From: Desulfobaculum sp044987625
GTDB lineage: Bacteria; Desulfobacterota; Desulfovibrionia; Desulfovibrionales; Desulfovibrionaceae
Direction of reading: 5' to 3'
NCBI RefSeq assembly: GCF_044987625.1
Contig: NZ_JBJDSB010000001.1
Span: 1,250,843 to 1,314,842 of the forward strand
Length of the DNA: 64,000 nucleotides
Part shown: positions 57,370-64,000 of the stretch, in pieces
Layout of the letters: each line of letters opens with the position of its first letter
Numbering within the stretch: position 1 is the first letter of the stretch
Program-made: the position numbers and the translations under genes
The notes under the pieces: generated by a model
The model's input: only the letters and a program-made list of their open reading frames with translations
Database searches by the model: none
What the model was told of the DNA's origin: nothing

Positions 57370-58194
57370 CTACTCTGCCTTGCCCCGGCGTTCAAACCGG
57401 AAGATGAAGTCTTTGTACTCGAATTCCTCGGGCGTGGTGTCCTTGCTCTGGTAGAAGAACTTGTCCTGCCAGCGGGCGTTGCGCTTGTCGAGGATGATGT
57501 CCACCCGCCGGTTTTTGCGCCGCCCCTTGGGCGTAAGCTCAGAGTAGCGCGGGTGGAAGCGGCCAAAGGCCTCAACGCGCATCAAGTCCGGGTCCATACC
57601 CGAGTTCAGCAGGAACAGATACAGGCTCATGACGCGGCTAAAGGAGAGCCGCCACGAGCTGTCCATGGGCTTGTCGCGGTCTTCCACGCGGTAGGCCGTG
57701 CCCTCCTCGTCGCGCAGGGACGAGGTATGCCCCGCCAGCAAAATAGGCGTGCGCACGGAAAAGAACACCGGCAGCGCCATCTCCAGCAGCCGTTTGCCGC
57801 CCGGTTTCAGGTTGCTGCTGCCGCTTTCAAAGAGCACATCGTCCGCAATGGAAAAGACTTGCACGAACTCGTTGGACTTAAAGTCCAGGTCCTCGTTGGC
57901 ATCGTCCCATATGAGTTCCTTGAGCGGCTCCAGGTCGTTGGTGTCTTCCACTTCGATGGGGCCGGGCTCCACGCTGCGCTTTTTGTCCTGCTGGGAGAGA
58001 ACCTCGTAGCTGTCGCGCCCAAGGCCAAACGTGCCCACGATGGACCCAAGGACCACCAGTTTGCGGCGTTCGTCCATAACGCTCATGCTCACGAGCAGCA
58101 CGAAGAACGTCAGCATCAGGGTCATCATGTCCGAAAACGTGACGAGCCAAGGTGGTGCGCCTTCCTGTTTTTCCTCTCGTTCCTTTCTTGCCAT
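57370..58194 (-). CDS. MotB-type stator protein (first paralogue)
   Basis: This 274-residue MotB-family protein has the membrane helix WLVTFSDMMTLMLTFFVLLVS in part, with ion-binding Asp22. A longer acidic linker (about 70-105, rich in Asp/Glu) precedes the OmpA-like domain, whose motifs AGHTSSLRDEEG and KGRRKNRRVDIIL are more divergent than in the second paralogue. A basic/aromatic tail of about 35 residues follows the domain. It starts 23 bp after motA. Divergent peptidoglycan-binding loops suggest it may anchor differently from its neighbour. Confidence 0.9.
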   Translation of the reverse strand: MARKEREEKQEGAPPWLVTFSDMMTLMLTFFVLLVSMSVMDERRKLVVLGSIVGTFGLGRDSYEVLSQQDKKRSVEPGPIEVEDTNDLEPLKELIWDDANEDLDFKSNEFVQVFSIADDVLFESGSSNLKPGGKRLLEMALPVFFSVRTPILLAGHTSSLRDEEGTAYRVEDRDKPMDSSWRLSFSRVMSLYLFLLNSGMDPDLMRVEAFGRFHPRYSELTPKGRRKNRRVDIILDKRNARWQDKFFYQSKDTTPEEFEYKDFIFRFERRGKAE

Positions 58195-58217
58195 GCTGTT
58201 GTGTCCCGTGCCGGGAG

Positions 58218-58979
58218 CTAATCGGTCTGCCGGCGGTCTTTGGGCGGCAGGAAGCTGTTGAGTTTTTCTTCAATGATGCGCGGGTTCTCACCCTTAGAGA
58301 TGGACAGAATGCCGTTCATGACCATTTCCTTGAGCAGGACCTCTTCCTTGCTGCGCGTCTTGAGTTTGCCCGCCATGGGGTTGAACACAAGGTTCGCCAG
58401 CACCGCACCGTAGAAGGTGGTCAGCAGGGCCACGGCCATGGCCGGGCCAATGGTGCTGGGGTCGCTCATGGTCTGCAGCATCTGCACAAGGCCGATAACC
58501 GTACCAATCATACCCATGGCCGGGGCAAATGCCCCAAGGGTGGAGCAGATGTCCGCACCCTTGCTGTGGCGCTCCTCGATGTAGGAAATTTCCGTCTCCA
58601 GAATTTCCTGAATGGTCTGCGGCTCCAGACCGTCAACGGTCAACTGCAATCCCTTCTTGAGAAATTCGTCGTCGATTTCCTTGATGAGCGGCTCCAGCGA
58701 GAGGATGCCCTCGCGGCGGGCGCGGTTGGCGTAGTCCATGAACTTTTCAATGATTTCCGCCGGGCTTTCCAAGCTGGAGAAGAACGTCTTTTTGATGATG
58801 CCCATCACCCCCAGCACATTGGCCAGGGGGTAGTTCACCATGGTCGCGCCGAGGGTTCCGCCCATTACAATGAGCATGGACGGAATGGAAATGAATATCA
58901 GGGGGCTGCCCCCGGTGACGATGGCAGCGGCCACCAGGCCGAAAGCGAGGACAATGCCTATGAGCGTCGCAAGATCCAT
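58218..58979 (-). CDS. motA: Flagellar motor stator protein MotA
   Basis: This 253-residue stator ion-channel subunit has four helices. It has ATLIGIVLAFGLVAAAIVTGG at the start, the cytoplasmic loop with REGILSLEPLIKEIDDEFLKKGLQL (split), and the conserved GAFAPAMGMIGTVIGLV and GPAMAVALLTTFYGAVLAN segments that line the channel. It is the first flagellar gene of the leftward cluster, 15 bp after yggS. Confidence 0.94.
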   Translation of the reverse strand: MDLATLIGIVLAFGLVAAAIVTGGSPLIFISIPSMLIVMGGTLGATMVNYPLANVLGVMGIIKKTFFSSLESPAEIIEKFMDYANRARREGILSLEPLIKEIDDEFLKKGLQLTVDGLEPQTIQEILETEISYIEERHSKGADICSTLGAFAPAMGMIGTVIGLVQMLQTMSDPSTIGPAMAVALLTTFYGAVLANLVFNPMAGKLKTRSKEEVLLKEMVMNGILSISKGENPRIIEEKLNSFLPPKDRRQTD

Positions 58980-58994
58980 GGCGTTCGCCAGCTC

Positions 58995-59711
58995 CTACTG
59001 TTTGATTGGTCGTGGCCCGAAAATGCGCGTTCCCACACGCACGATGGTTGCCCCCTCCATGATGGCCTGCGGAAAATCATCCGTCATGCCCATGGAAAGG
59101 ACCGGGAGCGTCATGTTCAGCCGGGTTTCAAGCGCGTCGCGCTGACGCCGCAGCTCCGCGAACAGCGGCCGCCGCTGCTCGGGGGTGAGGTCGAAGGGCG
59201 GCAGCAACATCAGCCCGGCAAGCTCCAGACTGTCATAGCCTAGCACGGCTTCGGCCAGCGCCGGAAGCGCCTCCGGCATCACTCCCGCCTTTTGCTCCTC
59301 TCCGGCAAGGTTCACCTCAAGGAGCACGCGCTGTCGTGGCGCGGCAACGGCACACAGGCGTTTATGCAAGGCTTGGGCCAGCTTAGGGGACTCCAGCGTG
59401 TGGATGAGGTCGAATCGGCAGGGGACAAACTTGGCCTTGTTGCTTTGCAGCTTGCCCGTAAAGTGCCACGAGATGTCCAAATCCGTCAGTTCGTCCTGCT
59501 TGGCGAGGGCTTCCTGAATGTAGTTTTCGCCGAACTGGCGCTGGCCCGCGTCGTATGCGGCGCGCACAGCACCGGCGGGGTGAAACTTGGAAATGGCAAC
59601 CAGCGAGACGTCCTCAGCAGCGCGCCCTGCCCTGCGCGCGGCGTCCGCAATGGCGTCACGCGTACCGGCCAATCGCTCGCCGATGGCGCGGGCTTCGTGT
59701 TCAGAAATCAT
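58995..59711 (-). CDS. yggS: YggS-family pyridoxal phosphate homeostasis protein
   Basis: This 238-residue PLP-binding barrel protein has no known catalytic activity; homologues buffer pyridoxal phosphate and affect amino-acid balance. The Schiff-base lysine is Lys42 in LVAISKFHPA. GENYIQEALAKQ, WHFTGKLQSNKAK and the C-terminal LSMGMTDDFPQAI and VRVGTRIFG match the family. It lies at the head of the flagellar motor cluster, 15 bp before motA and behind a good promoter, so motor genes may be expressed from here. Confidence 0.94.
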   Translation of the reverse strand: MISEHEARAIGERLAGTRDAIADAARRAGRAAEDVSLVAISKFHPAGAVRAAYDAGQRQFGENYIQEALAKQDELTDLDISWHFTGKLQSNKAKFVPCRFDLIHTLESPKLAQALHKRLCAVAAPRQRVLLEVNLAGEEQKAGVMPEALPALAEAVLGYDSLELAGLMLLPPFDLTPEQRRPLFAELRRQRDALETRLNMTLPVLSMGMTDDFPQAIMEGATIVRVGTRIFGPRPIKQ

Positions 59712-59757
59712 GAAAACTTTTCCTCATGGATGGATTTTGCCCGTGAAAGGCGGAAAA

Positions 59758-59786
59758 ATATAACTGTTTCGGGGTGGTGGCGTCAA
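59758..59786 (-). promoter_or_regulatory. Sigma-70-type promoter upstream of yggS-motA
   Basis: On the minus strand TTGACG (59781-59786) and TTATAT (59758-59763) are separated by 17 bases, about 45 bp upstream of the yggS ATG. It is the clearest housekeeping-type promoter in the window. Confidence 0.65.
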
Positions 59787-59864
59787 AACATCGGCGGCGG
59801 GCATGGGGCTGCGTGTCCCCTGCCGCAGGCCGCGTTTCACGCCGCATGCTGGGCGCGGCACATA

Positions 59865-59898
59865 AAAGCGGCGAACCCGTCCCCGGCTCCGCCGCTTT
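59865..59898 (-). terminator. Terminator of era (leftward)
   Basis: The stem AAAGCGGCG / CGCCGCTTT encloses a 16-base loop and is followed on the minus strand by TTTATG, about 20 bp after the era stop. It separates era from the yggS promoter. Confidence 0.6.
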
Positions 59899-59919
59899 CC
59901 GCTCATTCTGGCGCGCTGG

Positions 59920-60837
59920 TTAGTCCTCCAGCCCGCCCGTCAGGCCAATGGCGCGCAGGAAGGGTTCGTCCTCGGTCCAGCCGGAGCGGACCTTGACCCA
60001 CAACTCAATGTGGACCTTCTTGCCGACCAGTTCCTTAATCTCAATACGCGACTTTTTGCCGATATCCTTGAGATTCTGGCCACCTTTGCCAATGACCATG
60101 GCCTTGTGGTTTGCCCGCGCAACATAGATGATGGCCGACATCGTCAGCAGCTTGTCCGTCTCTTCCCACTGTTCAATCTCCACCGCCGTGGTATAAGGCA
60201 GTTCATGGCGCAGGCCCATAAACAGCTTCTCGCGGATGACCTCGGAGGCCATAAACCGCAGCGGAACGGTAGAGATTTGATCCTCGGGGAACATGGGCGG
60301 GCATTCCGGCAGGTGCTCCTTGACGGACGCAAGCAGGCGGTCTACCCCTTCACCCTTGGCCGCGCTGATGGGCATAATCTCTGCGTTAGGCCAAACGGAG
60401 GTAAAATACTCCATCAGCGGCAGCAGATCGCTCTTTTCCTTCACGAGGTCAATTTTGTTGAGCGCCAGGTACACGGGCTGCGATGTTGCGGCCACGCGTT
60501 CCACCAGCGGATCCATTTCTTTTTGCAGCAGGTGCGGCTTTCTCGCGTAGAGGTCCGCGTCCGCCAAAACGACCATGACATCCGCCGCGCCAGCGCCGTT
60601 CCACGCCGCCTGCAAGAGGAACCGGTTCATCTTGCCACGCAGGCGGTGGACGCCGGGCGTGTCCAAAAAGATGATTTGCGAATCCTCATCGCTGAGGATG
60701 CCGGTTATCTGGTTGCGCGTGGTCTGCGGCTTGGGAGTGACAATGGCCACTTTTTGGCCGAGCAGGTTGTTCAGCAGTGTGGACTTGCCTGCATTCGGCG
60801 GTCCCAGCAGGACCACAGTTCCAAATCGATGCGTCAT
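59920..60837 (-). CDS. era: GTPase Era
   Basis: This 305-residue GTPase is required for 30S ribosome assembly. G1 GPPNAGKST is at residues 12-20, the switch segment KPQTTRNQI, G3 DTPGVH, G4 NKID and G5 SAAKGEG follow. The C-terminal KH RNA-binding domain contains the VIGKGGQNLKDIG loop. AAGGAG lies 11 bases before the ATG. The gene is divergent from topA across a 193-bp gap. Confidence 0.96.
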   Translation of the reverse strand: MTHRFGTVVLLGPPNAGKSTLLNNLLGQKVAIVTPKPQTTRNQITGILSDEDSQIIFLDTPGVHRLRGKMNRFLLQAAWNGAGAADVMVVLADADLYARKPHLLQKEMDPLVERVAATSQPVYLALNKIDLVKEKSDLLPLMEYFTSVWPNAEIMPISAAKGEGVDRLLASVKEHLPECPPMFPEDQISTVPLRFMASEVIREKLFMGLRHELPYTTAVEIEQWEETDKLLTMSAIIYVARANHKAMVIGKGGQNLKDIGKKSRIEIKELVGKKVHIELWVKVRSGWTEDEPFLRAIGLTGGLED

Positions 60838-60906
60838 GCGGAGTTATTCTCCTTGATAGATGATGTATGCTTTCGCCCCGTTAAGGGGGTTTTTTTCTGT
60901 CCGATA

Positions 60907-60934
60907 TTGACTCGGGCCAAAGATAGTATACCGT
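60907..60934 (+). promoter_or_regulatory. Possible topA promoter region
   Basis: TTGACT (60907-60912) is a good -35 hexamer; TACCGT 16 bases later is a poor -10. It is the only plausible candidate in the era-topA divergent gap. Confidence 0.35.
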
Positions 60935-61030
60935 AATCAGTTATGTTCCGGCACCGGAAACGTCCATCAATTCAATCCGAAATGCAAGGGTTGCCTTGCT
61001 TCAGCCCTTCGGCTACGGAACCCACTTGTT

Positions 61031-63319
61031 ATGAGTAAGAACTTAATCATCGTCGAGTCCCCGGCAAAGGTGAAGACCATCAAGAAGTTTCTTGGCCGGA
61101 AGTACGCCGTCGAGGCCAGTGTTGGCCACGTGCGCGATCTTCCAAACAAGAAGCTCGGGGTGGACGAAGAAACCTTCGAGCCAGAATACCGTGTCATCCC
61201 CGGTAAGGAAAAGGTGGTAAACAAGCTGACGAAGGCGGCGGAAAAAGCCGAAGTCGTCTACCTTGCACCTGACCCGGACCGGGAGGGTGAAGCCATTGCA
61301 TGGCACGTGGCCAACCTCATTCACGAGCAGAACAAGGACGCCACCATCCGGCGCATCCAGTTCAACGAAATCACGTCCCGTGCCGTCAAGGAAGCGCTTG
61401 AACACCCGCGCGATCTCGACGAGAACCTGTTCAACTCCCAGCAGGCGCGACGCGTCCTCGATAGGCTGGTGGGCTACAAGGTCTCGCCTCTTCTGTGGAA
61501 GAAGGTCAAGCGTGGCATTTCCGCCGGACGCGTGCAATCCGTCGCCCTGCGCCTTATCGTGGAGCGCGAAAAAGAACGCCGCGCCTTCGAACCCGAGGAA
61601 TACTGGGTGCTCAAGGTGCGTCTGGCCGGCGAAAACCCGCCGCCCTTTGACGCGGACCTCTGGAAAATCAAGGGCAAGACCGCCAAGGTCGGCTCCGAGG
61701 ATCAAGCCCTCGCGCTGGAAAAAGCCGTGCGCGAAGGCTCCTTCGTGGTGGAGTCCGTCACCGAGAAGGAACGCCGCCGCCAGCCCGCGCCGCCGTTCAT
61801 CACCTCCACCCTGCAGCAGGAAGCCAACCGCCGCATGGGCTTTTCCGCCAAGCGCACCATGAGCACCGCCCAGCGTCTCTATGAAGGTGTGGACCTTGGC
61901 GAACGCGGCACCACCGCGCTCATTACCTATATGCGTACCGACTCCGTGCGCATCGCCGCCGATGCCCGCGACGCCGCAAAGGACTTCATCACCGATCGCT
62001 ACGGCAAGGATTTCTATCCGCCCAAAGCCCGCGCCTTCAAGACCAAGTCCTCCGCGCAGGATGCGCACGAAGCCATCCGCCCCGTTGATGTGAACATCAC
62101 CCCCGATGACGTCAAGGCCCTGCTCCCCTCCGATCAGTTCCGCCTTTACAAGCTCATCTGGGAGCGCTTTGTCGCATCGCAGATGGCCGCCGCCAAATTT
62201 TGGGACACCACCGTCATCACCAAGGCCGGCGAGACGCAGTGGCGCTCCAAGGGCGAGCGTTTGCTCTTCCCCGGCTACATGATGGCCTATCAGGGGACCA
62301 AGCTCGTCGAGTTTCAGTCCATTTCCGCCCACAAGGCCGACGTTAACGAGCTGCCCAAGCTCGCCGAAGGACAGGATCTCACCCTTGAGGACTTCCAGAA
62401 GGAACAGAAGTTCACCCAGCCGCCGCCTCGCTACAGCGAAGCATCGCTCGTGAAGGAACTGGAGGAGAAAGGCATCGGTCGTCCCTCGACCTACGCCGCC
62501 ATCATCTCCACCATTCTCGCCCGCGAGTATGTGCAGCTTACCGAAAAGCGGTTCATCCCCACCGATCTCGGCACCGTGGTCAGTGACCAGCTCACCGAGC
62601 ACTTCGAGACGCTCCTCGACGTCGGCTTCACCGCCAACATGGAAGAGAGCCTCGACAAGGTCGCCACCGGTGGTCAGGACTGGGTCGCCCTCCTCAAGGA
62701 TTTCACCACCGACTTCTACCCCACGCTCGATCAGGCCAAAGAGAATATGGCCCGCGTCAAGACCGGTCTGCAGACCGAGATCATGTGCGAAGAGTGCGGC
62801 AAGCCCCTTGTCATCAAGTTCGGCAAGGCCGGGACCTTCCTCGCCTGCTCCGGCTATCCCGCGTGTACCAATACCAAAAACTTCACGCGAAACGACAAGG
62901 GCGAAATCGAAATCATCGAGAAGACCAAGGCCGAAGTGGAAAAGATTGGCCGCAAGTGCCCCGAGTGCAGCGGCGAGCTTGTTCTCAAGCGTGCCCGCAC
63001 CGGTAGCCGCTTCATCGCCTGCGATAACTATCCCGACTGCACCTACACCGAGCCGTTCACCACAGGCATCAAGTGCCCCAAGTGTGGCGAAGGCGACCTC
63101 GTCGAGAAGTCCTCGCGCCGAGGCAAGCTCTTCTTCTCCTGCAGCCGCTACCCCGACTGCGAGTACGCCCAGTGGAACAAGCCCGTGGCAGAGACCTGCC
63201 CCGACTGCGGGTTCCCCGTGCTTGAGAAGAAGACCACCAAGGCCAAAGGCGAGCACCTCGCCTGCCCCAACAAGAAGTGCAAGTACACCCGCTCCCTCGA
63301 AGAGGAAGCCGACGCCTAG
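61031..63319 (+). CDS. topA: DNA topoisomerase I
   Basis: This 762-residue type IA topoisomerase relaxes negative supercoils. The Toprim domain starts at NLIIVESPAKVKTIKKFLG and includes DPDREGEAIAWH. The active-site tyrosine is Tyr300 in ITYMRTDSVR. Family blocks GYKVSPLLWKKVKRGISAGRVQSVALRL (split) and GIGRPSTYA are present. Four C-terminal zinc-ribbon repeats follow from about residue 585, beginning CEECGKPL, CPECSGEL, CPKCGEGD and CPDCGFPV; all carry four cysteines. The ATG at 61031 has a weak ribosome site but begins exactly at the Toprim strand. Confidence 0.96.
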   Translation: MSKNLIIVESPAKVKTIKKFLGRKYAVEASVGHVRDLPNKKLGVDEETFEPEYRVIPGKEKVVNKLTKAAEKAEVVYLAPDPDREGEAIAWHVANLIHEQNKDATIRRIQFNEITSRAVKEALEHPRDLDENLFNSQQARRVLDRLVGYKVSPLLWKKVKRGISAGRVQSVALRLIVEREKERRAFEPEEYWVLKVRLAGENPPPFDADLWKIKGKTAKVGSEDQALALEKAVREGSFVVESVTEKERRRQPAPPFITSTLQQEANRRMGFSAKRTMSTAQRLYEGVDLGERGTTALITYMRTDSVRIAADARDAAKDFITDRYGKDFYPPKARAFKTKSSAQDAHEAIRPVDVNITPDDVKALLPSDQFRLYKLIWERFVASQMAAAKFWDTTVITKAGETQWRSKGERLLFPGYMMAYQGTKLVEFQSISAHKADVNELPKLAEGQDLTLEDFQKEQKFTQPPPRYSEASLVKELEEKGIGRPSTYAAIISTILAREYVQLTEKRFIPTDLGTVVSDQLTEHFETLLDVGFTANMEESLDKVATGGQDWVALLKDFTTDFYPTLDQAKENMARVKTGLQTEIMCEECGKPLVIKFGKAGTFLACSGYPACTNTKNFTRNDKGEIEIIEKTKAEVEKIGRKCPECSGELVLKRARTGSRFIACDNYPDCTYTEPFTTGIKCPKCGEGDLVEKSSRRGKLFFSCSRYPDCEYAQWNKPVAETCPDCGFPVLEKKTTKAKGEHLACPNKKCKYTRSLEEEADA

Positions 63320-63368
63320 CTCCAGCATGCGCGAAGCGCAGAGTGTGGCGTACAGAGACGACACAGAG

Positions 63369-63397
63369 AGGCCCTCGCGAGAGGGCCTTTTCTTTTG
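63369..63397 (+). terminator. Terminator of topA
   Basis: An 8-bp stem AGGCCCTC-GCGA-GAGGGCCT is followed by TTTCTTTT, about 50 bp after the topA stop. Confidence 0.85.
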
Positions 63398-63583
63398 GCG
63401 AACGGGGCAAGCGTGTGAGATGGCAAGGGAAGCTAAGGCCTTGGCGACAAATGTGGCGCAGTGGCGTCAAAAGGCGTGAAAACCGTTGTCTGCCAGTTGA
63501 ATTATGGGGTATTGTGGCGGCGTGTGTTAGACCGTGCTGGTCTGGGGGGGCGTTGGCGTGGCGCACCAGAGGGGCTAAGATTC

Positions 63584-63927
63584 GCCTCCGGCGGTCTAAG
63601 GGCCGCGGGCCCTTAGATATCCCGTTTGCGTACAGACCGGCTTCCTTTGGCGGGTACTGTCGTCACCCCTGTGTGGCTCCCGCGATTGTGGATGGGGAGA
63701 GTTTTTTGGGGGCGTTGGTGGTCTAGATGGTCGGTGAGAATCCCTGTTTGTGGTGGAGACGGGAAGCGTGAAGAGGGTGAGGCCCATTCTATAGTATATG
63801 GGCGGGAGGGATGGTTTAGCGGAGTGACTTTGCTGCGAATCACCCACCCAAACCCTTTTTCGGGCCAGTTTCTGGCCCGAAAACCTGGGGATTGTTAAGG
63901 GAATCATTCCCTTAACCCGCCGGAGGC
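63584..63927 (-). repeat. Intergenic structured repeat, copy F (reverse, expanded)
   Basis: This is the longest copy, 344 bp, with inverted ends GCCTCCGGCGG-type at 63584 and CCGCCGGAGGC ending at 63927. On the minus strand hairpin 1 is GTTAAGGGAAT with ATTCCCTTAAC, hairpin 2 is CGGGCCAG-AAA-CTGGCCCG and hairpin 3 is CTAAGGGCC with GGCCCTTAG. ACAGGGATTCTCACCG and GGGGTGACGAC are intact, but the segment between hairpin 2 and the core is expanded. From 63320 to 64000 I see no gene. Confidence 0.82.
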
Positions 63928-64000
63928 ATCTTTCCCTCATCCTGCGCGAAAGCGCAAACCGAGCATTCATGCGGGTTCCCGCGATGTGGGGTGTAGAATA

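Noticed and set aside
61043..63364. Open frame of 773 codons on the minus strand opposite topA
   Set aside because: Antisense shadow of topA with no domain similarity; the plus-strand protein carries all expected catalytic motifs.
1..64000. CRISPR arrays, insertion sequences, prophage or integrase genes
   Set aside because: No short direct repeats with regular spacers and no transposase, integrase or phage structural motifs were found. The only dispersed repeats are the intergenic structured elements, which encode no protein.

Overview
The window is GC-rich bacterial chromosomal DNA, densely coding, with no plasmid, phage or insertion-sequence genes, no CRISPR array, and no tRNA or rRNA gene that I could recognise. 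Gene content and order point to a Desulfovibrionaceae-like anaerobe. The evidence is a four-subunit 2-oxoacid:ferredoxin oxidoreductase, a B12-dependent (class II) ribonucleotide reductase, and a motA-motB-motB-fliL-fliN-fliO-fliP-fliQ cluster of the kind known from Desulfovibrio. This assignment is an inference from gene families, not from a database match.

Layout. 1-3.9 kb: 3' end of acs, then a complete polar amino-acid ABC importer (binding protein, permease, ATPase, permease). 4.4-7.1 kb: a DUF1992 protein, cheD and the heptose kinase rfaE1. 7.2-9.8 kb: parB and parA, with a small zinc-ribbon gene inverted between them. 9.9-16.6 kb: a nucleotide-sugar epimerase, the slipin/NfeD membrane pair, a UDG-like unknown, coaBC and a lipoprotein. 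16.8-20.6 kb: queA and the oxidoreductase operon. 21.3-27.1 kb: aroE, ftsE, ftsX, ilvD and a methyltransferase. 27.3-34.3 kb: a translation cluster (hisS, aspS, def, fmt) followed by a DUF116 protein and rsmB. 34.6-40.6 kb: a helicase-exonuclease fusion, then gnd and zwf of the oxidative pentose phosphate pathway. 40.7-45.3 kb: a multi-PAS histidine kinase and a PAS/GAF/GGDEF/EAL protein. 45.6-52.5 kb: a leftward run of nrdJ, a DUF2721 protein, a CatB-type acetyltransferase, a hydantoinase-family protein and two CMP-sugar transferase-like proteins. 52.6-53.9 kb: a histone-deacetylase-family hydrolase. 54-59.7 kb: the leftward flagellar motor/export cluster headed by yggS. 59.9-63.3 kb: era and topA, divergent.

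Two kinds of non-coding signal stand out. First, a family of about 290-bp intergenic repeats (six full copies and one remnant) has perfect 11-bp terminal inverted repeats, three internal hairpins that change by compensating substitutions between copies, and invariant unpaired blocks. It occurs in both orientations and only between genes, usually just after an operon's terminator. It is the best candidate here for an undescribed element. Second, five sites resembling the ParB-binding parS palindrome lie between 9.4 and 34.6 kb, close to parA/parB, suggesting that this segment is a chromosome-segregation centre and possibly origin-proximal.
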